NCBI GenBank assembly: GCA_028386065.3
Contig: JAKUCV010007224.1
Span: 1-64,000 of the forward strand
Length of the DNA: 64,000 nt
Reading direction: 5' to 3'
Source of the DNA: Turnera subulata
Taxonomy: Eukaryota; Streptophyta; Magnoliopsida; Malpighiales; Passifloraceae
In this document: positions 45,535 through 57,428 of the stretch, in pieces
Layout of the letters: every line of letters starts with the position of its first letter
Position numbering within the stretch: the stretch's first letter is position 1
Translations under genes and position numbers: made by a program
Notes under the pieces: generated by a model
Told to the model about the DNA's origin: nothing
The model's input: only the letters and a program-made list of their open reading frames with translations
The model's database searches: none

Positions 45535-48500
45535 TCAACTCTGCTCATGCAAAACTACATCCAAAACAGGTTGCGGTGGGATCAGCCAACCCAAACACGC
45601 TGGACAAGTTTCTAAAGCAATTTTTGCAAGACAATCTGCAGCTTTGTTTGCTTGCCTATTTACATGTTTCAAGGAAAAAGAACTAAAAGACTGCATGAAA
45701 TAACGTATCTGCTCAACAATCACCCTCGTGTCCCAGTCAATCGGGTCATCATCATCCTGCAACACCCATTTGACTAGCAACTTAGCATCAGACTCTGCAT
45801 GTATTCTGTCCATACCCAAAAACTTGGCTCTCTGCAAACCGAGCAACAGCCCCCAAGCCTCAGCAGCAATAACAGAGTGACTCAATCTTCTGCTCACCCC
45901 CCAGTCAACAACCCGGCCGTGGCTATCCTGAATCACAAAGGCCATCCCTGCCATGGCACTAGAAGAAGAGAAGGCGGCATCAGAATTTAACTTAAAAAAA
46001 CCTTGCCTAGGAGGAGACCATGCAGCTACACCCGTAGCATTAAAAGAGCTGGTTCCATGAACCTGTTGTCCATGCTGAAGCACTTCGTACGACAACCTTT
46101 GCGCTCTAAAGACAGTACGTAATGGATCAATGGGCTCGCCCCCCATTACCATACTGCTGCTACTTTTCCATATCTCCCACAAAAGATTCGCAAAAAATTC
46201 AATCCTCCAACCCAGTTGTCACACAACCCAGTCCACCATTCACATAACTCACGGCCCTCCATCCCATCCATCCGCAACCCAGCTCCACGAGAAAACCATG
46301 AGGCCCTGGCATGGCTACACTTGAAGAAAAGATGTTGTGTGGTTTCAGCCTCTACACCACACACCTGGCAAATCTCACAGTTAGTAATATTGCGCCTCAC
46401 CAGATTAGTTTGAGTAGGCAGAGCATTCTTCAGTAATCTCCACATAAAATTCTTGACCTTTGGCACCGTTTGGAGACGCCAGACCGAGGACCATTTAAAG
46501 GAATCATGCACAGTCAGCCCATTCCCAGCCTCTATAACCTCCTCTCTGAACCATAACCTCTCATATCCTGACCTCACAGAATACTCCCCTGAGCGTGTAT
46601 AGTGCCAAACTAACAGGTCCTTTGATGACCCCACAGCCACCGGGATTTTCACGATTTGCTTTCGCTCCATATCAGTGAACAAACTACCCAGGACCTGTAA
46701 GTCCCACCCACCCCCATACAGACTGAACAGATCCCTCACCAAAGTCCGATGGCAATCCTGTGGCTGTTGTGACATAATTTTAAAAGCAGGCAAGGTAGGA
46801 ATCCAGTTATCACTCCAAATATTGACTTGACTCCCATCCCCGATATTCCATCGCACCCCGTCCTTCAAAAGGTCTCTTACCAGCCAATAAACTACGCCAC
46901 GCCCAAGAGGGGTTGCTTCCCAATCGAGCCTCGAGAAAATCCCCTTCCGGGAAATAAATGCCTTTTAGTACCTCAGCCCAGAGTCTATCTTTTTGGGTCA
47001 AAAGCCTCCAACCCTGGCGTGCAAGAAGGGCAACATTAAACTTCTCTAAGTCCCTAAACCCCATACCTCCCATCTTCTTAGGTTTAGTAAGAGTTTCCCA
47101 CTTAACCCAATGGATTGATCCCTCCTCCTTACTCGGACTCCACTAGAACCTTCTTATCTTCCTATGAACCTCCTGCGAAAATTTCTTAGGCAGAAGAAAA
47201 CATGACATCACATAAGAAGGAATAGAAGTTAAAACGGATTTAATAAGAATCTCACGCCCCGCCTGTGTTAGTGCCTTCTCTTTCCAAGCTTGAGTCTTCC
47301 CATCCACCCTCTTCAACAGGAACTGCAAGGCATCATATTTGGATCTACCCCAAGTAGATGGTAGCCCCAAGTATTTATCATTCCCCGCAGCCTCACATAT
47401 ACCCAACGCTTCAGCCACCCCACCTCTCACCTGCCCCGGAACATTCTTACCAAAACACACCGAGGATTTATCCAGATTCAGCCTCTGACCTGACGCCAAA
47501 CCAAAATCCTTCAAAAAATATTTATAAGACCCACTGCCTCTTCAACACTAGCTTCCCCAAACAACAGTGTATCATCAGCAAACATCATATGCGTCAAGAT
47601 GGGACAGCTACTCTTGACCCGAAACCCTTTAACAGAGCCAACCTCTCTTGCCCTTGTGAACATGTGAGATAGAACATCCACCACGAGAATAAACAGATAG
47701 GGAGACAAAGGGTCCCCCTGCCTCAATCCTCTCTTTGGCACAAAAGAATGTGATCGAGCCCCATTAATCAAAATATTATATCTCACTGTGCCCACGCACT
47801 CCATCACCCAACGAATCCATCTCTGGTTGAAACCCATTCGATTAAGAAGAAACTCCAAAAAAACTCCAACTTACTCTGTCATAAGCCTTGTTCATATCAA
47901 CTTTAATTGCCATATGCCACCTCTCCTTACTCTTAACAGTCCTTAAAGCATGAAAAACCTCATGGGCTACCAAGATATTATCTTGGATGGCCCTCCCCTT
48001 AACGAAAGCTTGCTGCTCCTCTGAAATAATATGCTTCAAGCAAGGCCTCAAGCGATTTGCAATGATTTTAGACATAACTTTATACACAAAGTTGCATAAG
48101 CTTATGGGCCTATATTGAGAAATTCGAGTGGGCCTTTGCACCTTCGGAATTAAGACAATATCAGTCTCGTTCAGGTTTCTCAAGATAAAGCCAGAGTCTA
48201 TAAAACTGGACACCGCCTCATATACATTGTCACCAACCACAGACCAGTGCCTCTGAAAGAAAATACCTGGAAAACCATCCGGCCCCGCTGACTTCACCCC
48301 ACCCAATTGAAAAACCGCTTCCCTCACCTCTTCCCTAGTTACAGCCCTCGTGAGGCGAGCATTAACAGCCTCTGAGACCACAGGTCGGATGGCACTAGAA
48401 ACCGAAATAGGTAAATGCCCGCCCTCAGCAGAGAACAAATCCTCGAAAAAGCCACCCACATGACGGGCAATTTGCCTCTCGTCCTTCAACCAACTACCCC

Positions 48501-49624
48501 CCACCTCTTGCAGACGTAATATCTGATTTTGTTGCCTCCTTTGGATAGTACTAAGGTGAAAGAAACGGGTATTCTTATCCCCGTGTGCCAACCACTTGAC
48601 CCTCGATCTCTGATGCTAAAAAATTTCCTCTTTTCGCCACAACAAATTCAATTGAGCCAAAAGAGAATTTGCATTTTGTGCATCAATATCAGAGAATGGC
48701 CCTTTGTACAAAGTATCCAACTCCACCACAAGATGCTCAATTTCCTTTTTATTACAGCCCAGCACATTCCTCTTTCACGTTCCAAGCTTTTTCCTACACT
48801 GCCCAAGCTTCCAGTGAACCCTATACATCTTAGAGCCTGTGCAGGGCTGGTTCCATGCATCCTTGATAACCTTCCCACAACTATCCTCCTCGAGCCACAT
48901 TGCTTCAAACTTGAATAGGGCGATGGTCTTAACCAGCAAAGGATTCGTGGAAGACTTGTGCCCAGTCAAACAAAGCCCGCCAGCTAGAATTTGCAAGAAC
49001 TCTATCAATCCTCTCCTTGAAATACGACAGTCCACCTCTAGTGCTCATCCAGGTGAAACGATCCCCATTAAATCCCAGGTGAAACGATCCCCATTAAATC
49101 CCATGTCAAGAAGGCCACAACTTTGCATGAAGTCCATAAGCAACCTACATTGAGAATACCTCGCTGGAGTTCCACCCCATTTATCAAGGTGATCACCAAC
49201 CAAGTTAAAATCGCCCATGCAGACCCAGGGAACATCATCCCCCGACGATAACCCAGCAATTTCACTCAACACTCTACCTCGTCCAGACCGACCAGGTTCA
49301 CCGTAGACAAATGTGGCAAACCAAACCTCTAAACCCAACTCATCACTAACTCGAGTATTAATAAAGTTTTTTGATGAGGCCAAGACCTCTAGATCAACAT
49401 CCCCTCTCCACCAAAGGGCCAAGCCCCCCGACTGACCCTTTGGATCAACATAAGAAAAATTTGCAAAACCAAACTGTCTCCTCAGAATCTCTAGATACCC
49501 CCTATCCTGCTTAGTTTCCATCAAAAAAAACCACTCTCGGGCGATACAACTGATTGAGCCTCTGCAAGGCTCCTACCGCCGCTGGCTGCCCTAACCCACG
49601 GCAGTTCCAGGCAATACAACTCAT
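45535..49624 (-). pseudogene. LINE ORF2 (endonuclease, RT, RNase H), frameshifted
   Basis: The start ATG lies at 49624 (MSCIAWNCRGLGQPAAVG). The frame shifts in an eight-base T-run (49524-49531) just before METKQD. The apurinic-endonuclease domain continues (GDFNLVGDHLDKW, about 49200) until a 26-bp tandem duplication (49051-49102) breaks it. RT is at about 48590-47510, with PIPKVQRPTRISQYRPISLC-like and DMNKAYDRVSW words and the catalytic FADDTLLF (near 47585). A zinc-binding domain with CEICQVCGVEAETTQHLFFKC lies at about 46350. RNase H (KLNSDAAFSSSS, AEAWGLLLGL, ESDAKLLVKW, HVNRQANKAAD) ends at 45535. At least five frame changes are needed to read through. Confidence 0.87.
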
Positions 49625-49938
49625 AATGAAAAGTGTGACTGTAGGCCAGCCACCACTGCCTCAAAGGAAGACCCAACATCACACACCAGAGTAGTTTGAT
49701 CGATAGAACTAGCAGGAGGAGAAGACATAGGGGAAGCACGAGCTCGGGCGAGCTTCTTCAAAGAGACATTGTAAGGGGGAAGGGATTGAGTAACAGGAGT
49801 AACCGGACCCACTTCGGGGGTAGCAAGAACTGGTTGAGAAGCACATACCGATTCACAAGTTGGATCCGAAATCGACTGGGCCAGACCTGGGACATTCTTA
49901 TTGACATGACCCATCGTTGGGTTTGCAGCCCTCATACT

Positions 49939-51246
49939 CTAAAACAACAATTTATTACTAGCAGACCCTCTAGAAGGCATAGCAATACCTGACTTGTCAC
50001 CCATAACATTGGGCCTTGGACCACTCATTCTAGGCTTCTTATGCACCACATTGGCAGATTGGGTCTTCCGCTTTAGGGACTTTATGAAGCCCGCGCCCAG
50101 TAACTCCTCTACCGATGGACTAGATACAGGGTGTCCCTGCACATGCATTTTGTCGCCAGAAGGACCATCCACCTTAGTCTGACATCTTGCACTGTTCAAA
50201 TTTGAATCAGAGTCAGTTGCATGCCCAGCATTGGTTTTGGCAGGTTCAGCCTGCACTCCACTACCTGACGCGCTTGCGCCGGCAATGCCACAATTTGTCT
50301 TAACATGACCCTCAAGCGCCACATCCTCTGGAAAAGAGGCTGCGGCATCATGCGCCTCACCACAGTCCTCACTCTTCTCTGGCCCACCGTCCCCAGCCAC
50401 CTGCATCCTCTGTGAGGTCATGGACGGTCGCTGGTACTCAGATGGTTGTCGCTGCGCCTCCACCTTCCCAAAGTTCCTCCTAGACGGGAACTTAACAGCA
50501 CGAAGATGGGGACCGTACCCAGCCGGGTGTCTACCCATCCTGAACAGTTGCTTGACTTCCATCATAGATAGGCAATCCTTCTCAACATGTCCCAACCGGC
50601 CATAGTAAAAATAGAAATCCCCCAATCCTTCATACATGAACTTCACCTCAATAGCATAATCTTCATGACCTTTGGTGATGAACCCAGTTGGCAACAATTC
50701 TGCTAGAATAATAGAGACCTTCATCCTGAAGAAGGTACCATAATGAGGACGGTTGTCATTAGGTAGATCCACCTCAAGCAGTTCAGGGAACAGAGAGGCA
50801 ATTCTCCCAACCTTCTTCCTCCGCATATGTGAAGGAGGCAGGCCATGGACCTGTACCCAGAAAGCCTCACAGTGGGAACATATGTGATCAAGATTCACGT
50901 TCGGGGGCCACTCTTTCAGGCGTAAGAGATGCCCAAAAAAGAACCAGGGAGCACCATTTAGTACCCTCAACCTTTCACCTTCAGAATCGAAAGTGAAAGT
51001 GAAAATATTGTCGCCCACCTCCTGCACCTTCAGATCCTTTTGCAGATTCCACGCCCTCATCAAGGTTTCACCAACAACCCTCGAGCTGAAACACCGACCC
51101 TGGACCACAATCTTCCCCACCACCACGGGCTTCTGGTGCAGTAACTCTTCATCGTCATCACACTCAAGATCCAAAGCTGGAATCTCAAACTCCTCTTGTG
51201 GCTTAGGTTTGTAGGACCCAGCAACCTCGTCGAACTCCATTACCAT
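49939..51246 (-). CDS. LINE ORF1 (DUF4283-type RNA-binding protein)
   Basis: 435 intact codons starting MVMEFDEVAGSYKPKPQEEF. Residues about 40-190 have the DUF4283 pattern of plant L1 ORF1 proteins (NIFTFTFDSEGERLRVLNGAPW, FWVQVHGLPPSHMRRKKVGR). A zinc-knuckle remnant follows (FYFYYGRLGHVEKDC, about 212-227). The usual first two Cys are Phe/Tyr, so the knuckle is probably not functional. The C-terminal half is polar and low in structure. In L1 elements ORF1 coats the RNA for target-primed reverse transcription. The frame is open but the damaged knuckle and dead ORF2 argue against activity. Confidence 0.82.
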   Translation of the reverse strand: MVMEFDEVAGSYKPKPQEEFEIPALDLECDDDEELLHQKPVVVGKIVVQGRCFSSRVVGETLMRAWNLQKDLKVQEVGDNIFTFTFDSEGERLRVLNGAPWFFFGHLLRLKEWPPNVNLDHICSHCEAFWVQVHGLPPSHMRRKKVGRIASLFPELLEVDLPNDNRPHYGTFFRMKVSIILAELLPTGFITKGHEDYAIEVKFMYEGLGDFYFYYGRLGHVEKDCLSMMEVKQLFRMGRHPAGYGPHLRAVKFPSRRNFGKVEAQRQPSEYQRPSMTSQRMQVAGDGGPEKSEDCGEAHDAAASFPEDVALEGHVKTNCGIAGASASGSGVQAEPAKTNAGHATDSDSNLNSARCQTKVDGPSGDKMHVQGHPVSSPSVEELLGAGFIKSLKRKTQSANVVHKKPRMSGPRPNVMGDKSGIAMPSRGSASNKLLF

Positions 51247-51463
51247 GAGTCACACTTAACAAACACACACACAAACTCCACAGAACACTAACGAAAAGTA
51301 AGCTAACAGGTGTATAGACACACAGGTGTCTAAGGTTTCATGGAAAAGCTTTAAAGCTGACGTCTACTCTGCCGAGAGACAGAGAATCTCATCTCTTGAA
51401 AGAGAGAGAAGGTTGGTAGTGGTATGTGTCATCAACCAACCAACCACATATGAATCGTAGTAT

Positions 51464-52221
51464 GATATGGAAAAATATAGAGGGTGAATAGAGATTGTAT
51501 TATTTCTTCCAAGTTTGGACATATCATCGGCTATATATTTATAAAGCCAAAATACACCATTATTTCTTTTGTGGACAAGTTTTGGTGGCCTTTCTTTTTC
51601 TTGATTTGCATTATGATTTAAGAAGTTGGTTTATGACTTCTTGAGCAAGCCTTGACTTATCTTGTTTGAGAAGCCAAATGCCACGAGGTTCCTGCCTCAA
51701 TTTTGGTAGGGGGTGTCCTTCTAAGCTAGTAGAAGCTGCCGCATATTGGGTAAGCAATGAAAGAAGATGGGATGGTGATTGTTCGGCCTCCTTCTTTTGG
51801 ATAGTCAGGCCTTGTAGAATTTGGGCTCAAGCTCGTTGGGGTTAGGAGTATTTTTTTGTCACATCATAATACTTGGTTAGGTAATGAATGTCCTTGAAAA
51901 TGAAAGGGTTGTTTTGTGCTTAGATTTGGTATATGAATAGTTAGATTATTAAAAAGATGTCTGGTGGCTAAGTTGTTGTTCACCATCCGTTACGGCCTTA
52001 CTTTGGCTTAGGATCTTGGCATCCATTGAGTTCTTGTCGAGAGCGATCCTCTGGTGGCTACTAATTTGATCCTTGCTTTATGTTCTTTGCTTGTGGATAT
52101 TTATAGCATTATGGCTCGTCCTTGAGAGTATTCTCTTCACCACATTTTGCACGAGGCCAATCTTTGCGCTGTGTTCTTTGCTTATGAATATCTTAACCCC
52201 CCAAGTGGTCGGACTTGGAAC
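51464..52221. other. Intergenic DNA between the LINE and nest D
   Basis: No gene seen. A phrase around CTTTATGTTCTTTGCTTGTGG (52076) is repeated in altered form at 52167. It ends with GGAAC, the duplication of the next solo LTR. Confidence 0.5.
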
Positions 52222-53426
52222 TGTGAGGACCCAGGCCAAAATTAATTGGGCCTCCTCACCTTATTCTTACACCTTCTTCCTAACCAACATCTAACAATCA
52301 AAGGAGTCATCATCCTTGTTTTATTTCTTAAAAAATCAAGGAAAAAACCTTTAGTATCAATTCCTCCTTCATAGGCAACAACTTAAGGGACTAATTTTTA
52401 GGGAACTAGAGATGTTGGATTCAGGGGCCCATCACAAGTTGGAAGGTGTTAGGCACCCACCCATGTTGGGGCCAAAATTTGTGCAATAATTGAATTATAT
52501 TGTATGCCTTGTGAATTGTGTGCGAATGTGGAATCCAAAACATAGCAAGAAAATAATCAACTGAAATTAAAAAAAAAGGGGAGGGGTAAAGATTTGTCTT
52601 ACATCTCATTGGCAACTTGAGATTACCTACGTACCCGAGTGATGAGGGTCAAAGCTCACGCAGTTCTAACAGTTTATCAACACAAATCACATCATTATAT
52701 CAACTGCAAATATCTCATCATCATCTCATCATCAAATCAGTAGCAATCAATAAGATTCAAAATCAAAAAGGGGCTAGAGCACTTGCTTGAGTTTTTGGAC
52801 AAAACATGTCAATTGAATTCAACTAGATTTTAAATAAATAAAACGGGCGATTTAGCTTCTGGGCTCAACATCAACGTTGTAGATCTCCATCTTAAATTTC
52901 CAGAGAGTCCAAGATCACAGAAATCTGACATCTAGAACTCAATTGAATTGATTACCGAGACTGCGCGCATCAGAAACCTCCAATCGGGTTCTCCACGTTC
53001 TTGGCTTCCGGATTGCCTTTGATTGCATTCCTCCTCTTGATCTCCTCTTGCCGGCTGCTTCTTGATACTCCTCACCATGAAATTCTGGCAGAATTTCAAC
53101 CCTAAAAAGTGTTTCTAAGCTTGGAGAAGTAGGGTTTCTCCAAGCACTCTAGCTTATGGGGTGTCTGTAGAAAAAGAATTGTGTCCTCTTATATGTGAAT
53201 AGGGGGTCTATTTATAGTGGTCAAGGAGCACCGAGGTTGTGGACCTCTTAATGAGCAAGATCCTAGCTAAAAATATGGACAAAAGTCGAGTATAATTAAA
53301 TTAATGCCAAAAATCTAGGAAAATTGCGTACCAGGTACGCATGACCGCCAGGCGCCGGCGGTCCTCGCGAGACGGCCGCTAGGTGCTGACTGTCATCCCT
53401 CCTTGACCGGCCGGTGATATGACCGC

Positions 53427-56400
53427 TGATGAGTGTGCATTTTACACTCATTTCCGGTCTACTTTTCACGGTTTTTAAACTTGCAAATACAAAATATTTT
53501 GTTTATTCATGTTATTTTCTTGCATTTTACCCTCTTTTTCAATAAATACCTTTTTCCTAGTGTCATAGTTATTTTGTGCAAAAATAAGGACTAAAAGACG
53601 AAAAATGCACTAGGAGCACATTTCTTGTACAACCAACCCATGCAGCCTGATCCAGCACGGGGACACATACAACTAAGGTGCGACGTTCGGTTGATTCCAA
53701 TAAAAAATAAAGAACTTGCGGTCACTTAGAACTTAATCGGGAAAATTCTAGCCTGGCTTGGAGTGCATGTCAAGGAACGACGTGATCAAATGCCCAGGAA
53801 GACGCAGTAAATATTCATATATGTACGTTGTGAACAGCAAAGTACAACTATATATATTTATATTTTTCGTCAAGAACAAGGCAAATTACGGCACGCTACA
53901 GAAAGCAAAGTAGTGACAAGTGAACATTACAATAGTATATATATCTACTCTATTTTACATATGTGTATATATATAATTGTATTTCACCACGTTCGGTGCA
54001 TTCCACCAAACAAAAGTGAAATGTAATGTTTTGATCCACAAGTCCACACAAGAAACATTCAAAGATGAATTCCTTGTCACATGCTACACGTGATGCCAGG
54101 TGAGGAAGTAATGGCCTAAGATTGACCAAAGCTTGCGCCACTTGAGCATGTTGGTAGCTCATGAAGCGGTCAAGCCCTTTAGCCACATTCCAAGACCAAT
54201 TCACAGCCACAAATTTTTACATCCCATGCACTATAAAAGCCATGCACTACTGGACAAAAGGGGAGGAAGTCTTCTATCATCAAGCATTCGGCAGAAAACA
54301 AGACACAAATAGTATAGTTAGCTTAGTATTTTCTTTTCAGCTTTTGGCATCTTGTAGCCATTAGAATTTTAGCTTTGGCACTTTGGAAAGCATTTAGCTT
54401 GAAAGTTCTCTTCTACTTTGTTCAAGGTTGGTTTATTTATTCTTGTAATTTATTTTCTACCTTGAATTAAATATGATGCATTATTTTCAAGTGGTTGTTA
54501 TTTCCTTTATGTCTTGCTAAAATTCTTGTCTAGGATTAGGGGATGAACTTATTAATGTTTTCATGCTTATTTAATTAAAGTTTTATTTCTGAATTTATTC
54601 TCTTTTAATCCGGTAATGGAACTTCAAAATGTTAGTTGCTTGATCACCAATTAGCATAAATTTATAATAGAGAAACGTTAAGTGACAGCGTCATTTGCCT
54701 ATAGAAAAACATTAACCGGACTTTAAAAACCGACCTCGAGGGAGGCGTGCTTTTTATTGGAGATTAAGTAGGTAAATTTCTTAATGCTCTTAGTTTATTT
54801 CATCACTGGCAAATGGATAGTGGGCGTAAACTGATGCGTGCTATCCGCAATGGATCCTGCAAGTGCACAGGGTTGTTGTAGTACTTATCAAGGTCGTATC
54901 CACAGGGACTGGGTTGAGCCTGTTACCTTCAATTAGACAAATTAGGCTTAAAATGAACAATAAGAGGTGGTTTTCGGGTGTATGCTAATTGAAATATAAA
55001 CTAAGCAATAAGTAAATGTAATAACAAGGTTGAAGTAGGAAGAGATCAGATTAAGAGAAGTCTTAGGCATCCGGGGTTCACATGTCTTGATTTTATGCTT
55101 TAAATTGCTCAACAGCCTTAGGCACAGGCTGAGCCTGTGGGTGAGGCTATGTCTAATAAAATGTCTTGAAGGGGCTCCCAACCTAGTGTACTATCAACAA
55201 CTTTCGATCTTATTGACAGTTCCCTAAGCTTCCATCTACCCCCTGTCACTAGAATAGACGTTCACTTAAGGGTGAAGTTTAGTGTTGGTGCTAATTAACC
55301 ACAGTCTCTCCCTATCTTCCTTCGAACGGCTAGGGGGTGAAGGCTGACTTATTGTTGGTCTAGCACTCTTGGCTTCTCCTTTAGGTCCTTCACCAGGCTA
55401 CTACTTGATTAAAAGAAACTCCCTAATAGTAAATCAAGAATCAAATTAGGAATTGTGTTATCTTCTTGACTATATTGTCACAGACTGAGGCTGTACTAGG
55501 CATAGGCTGAGGCATGTGCCTATCCCTTTTTCTCCTAGAAAGTGCTCTTGGAACGTCAGGAGAATGTTTGTTTATGTTAGTGGAGCAGGTGGTGCAAATG
55601 GTGTAATTTTATATTCCTCCCGCAATTTCTGGGTTTTGCAGGACGTACAGGCTGAGGCTGTTGACACACAGGCTGAGCCAGTACGAGGTCTATTTGTAGT
55701 TCTCTTTCGATTACTTCTCCAATCGATTTCAGCCTCTTCTGTAGATGATTAAACGTCATAAGTTCTCTTTGGATAGAGGCGAGGATTGTGAGTTTCAGCA
55801 GAGATCTTGTGATTTGAAGATGGTCAGCAGCCTTCAAGTGAAACTGCAGTGAACAACAGCCTCAGGGACAGGCTCAAGGGTTCTGCAACAGGCTCATACT
55901 GTGACAGAGGCATAGGGACAGGCTCACAGGTTCCGCAACAGGCTCATGCTGTTGCTGAGGCTGTATCTTCAAATTCTTCAATGAAATCCTCTTGAATTGA
56001 TCGAAATGCACCTGGAATCACTAATCATACACTAAGGGATAGAATTTGGAGGAATGTGGTGGAATAGTACATAGAAGGCATATAGTCATGACTAAATGAG
56101 GGCAAATTATATCTTAAATCATGCCTAAAACTATGCATATTTCATATGCATCATAAACTAGGAAGGGATTTTACGGCATTACGAGAGTAGGTTATCGATC
56201 TAGCTTAGATTTACCGTTTCTTTTAAGAAAGTTTATTTTCAGAATTAATTCATAAATTTTACATAGGCTAGCTATGTGGTGACAGAACATGGTCTGCTTA
56301 TGCTGAGTTTAATTGCATGGAAATATTGGCAAGGAATTCCCCGAAGTCCTAGATATTTAATATTATTAAATTTTAATCGTTTCTATTCGCTTTCGTTTTC

Positions 56401-56538
56401 CAATTCAATCATCAATCCTCAACATTATTTATTTCTCTAGATAATCATAAGTTGCTTAGTTGAATAGTATTTAACAAAGATCCCTGTGAGACGACCTTGT
56501 GTGCTATAACAACCCTGTATACTTGCAGGAAGCTATCA
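53427..56538 (+). mobile_element. Ty3/gypsy solo LTR (middle shell of nest D)
   Basis: It starts TGATGAGTGTGCATTTTACA and ends CTTGCAGGAAGCTATCA, with ACCGC on both sides (53422-53426 and 56539-56543). About 1.8 kb without the inner insertion. The start contains the hairpin GAGTGT/ACACTC. It resembles Tat/Athila-type LTR ends, but not closely the LTR at 24712. Confidence 0.87.
54832..56153 (-). mobile_element. Family G solo LTR (core of nest D)
   Basis: The plus strand starts TGATGCGTGCTATCCGC and ends CATATTTCATATGCATCA, with TAAAC on both sides (54827-54831 and 56154-56158). It shares its ends and long stretches (CCTGCAAGTGCACAGGG, GTATCCACAGGGACT) with the LTRs at 57429-59488 and 62101-64000. 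At 1322 bp it is about 740 bp shorter. It is rich in CACAGGCT/AGCCTGTG hairpins. Confidence 0.88.
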
Positions 56539-57090
56539 ACCGCCCGAAGCTTTCTACAGTATCTGTTCTTGCCCTTTTTTAGCCTCGATTCTCATTAATT
56601 CTAATCTCGCTTGATTCCCACACATGAAATAAAGTGTATCAAGCCAGAATATACTCTTTTCTTGATGTCTACTCCTCCGATATCTCTTCCACATCATTAA
56701 CATATCCTAGATTCACTTAAATTCCACATTTTTACCATAAAAACACTTTTTATAAAAAAAAGGTAATTTTTACTTCTAATTTTTCACAAAAATCAGAGCA
56801 AAAATTGAGCTGCAAAAAATTTGTTTTATGGGCCAAAAACTCTGGAGGATCCATATTTCATTAATTTAAGCCCTAAACATATTTTTAGCCCAAGATTAAA
56901 TCATCTCATCAACCTTGGGTTTAAAACACATAAAAGGTCCAAATCAATAAAATGCTCATATTCTTTTATATTAAACTCTAAATTTAATTCCAGCGCCGAA
57001 TTAAATCATCCAATTAACATGGGCTAAACCACATCAAAAGTCCAAAAATAACAAAATATAGATGGTCCAGATTTGGATGTTCACAGGAAC

Positions 57091-57428
57091 AAGCTCAGGC
57101 ATTTGAGTATCCATGGCCTTTTGGAAGTCATTGTATTTTTGGAATACAATATGAAGAAGACTACCTCGTTAAAAACCTTATCAGGGAAAAACCCATTGGG
57201 ACAAAAACCTGATGAAGGAAAAAAGAGCGCAACGTATTCTTTATCATTTAGAGGGTTTCAAGGGCACTGTGGCCCAATCCTTCTTGAGAATCTTCAAATT
57301 TTAATGTTGGAAGCATCTTGATAAGCGTTTATGTGTTTCCTTCAATAGTGGATCCTATCCCTGAGGCTACATTTAAAACTGAAGGATATGTACCCTTTCC
57401 AGCTACTTAGGTAGATACCTTTTTTGTT
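57091..57428. other. Unassigned repeat-like DNA
   Basis: It contains CCTCGTTAAAAACCTTATC and GGGAAAAACCCATTGGGAC, words I associate with other plant LTR elements. There is no gene and no partner copy in the window. Confidence 0.4.

Larger units (their letters stand above)
45505..51447 (-). mobile_element. Full-length L1-type LINE
   Basis: A 5.9-kb minus-strand non-LTR element. The 16-bp duplication ATATGAATCGTAGTAT flanks it exactly (45489-45504 and 51448-51463), and an A-run on the minus strand (plus-strand T-run 45504-45511) marks the 3' tail. It has ORF1 (51246-49939) and ORF2 (49624-45535). Both ends survive, so it was a full-length insertion. ORF2 is now broken by frameshifts. It lies on the same strand as LHP1 and upstream of it. 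Confidence 0.92.
52222..57085 (-). mobile_element. Family F solo LTR, second copy (outer shell of nest D)
   Basis: The plus strand starts TGTGAGGACCCAGGCC and ends GGATGTTCACA. GGAAC flanks both sides (52217-52221 and 57086-57090). About 1.75 kb without the nested insertion. It matches the copy at 3530-13372, for example in GGAAGGTGTTAGGCACCCACC (52440). Confidence 0.88.

Noticed and set aside
49621..49935. 104-codon frame between LINE ORF1 and ORF2
   Set aside because: It lies in the ORF1-ORF2 gap without domain similarity and is most likely a chance or read-through continuation of ORF1-like sequence.
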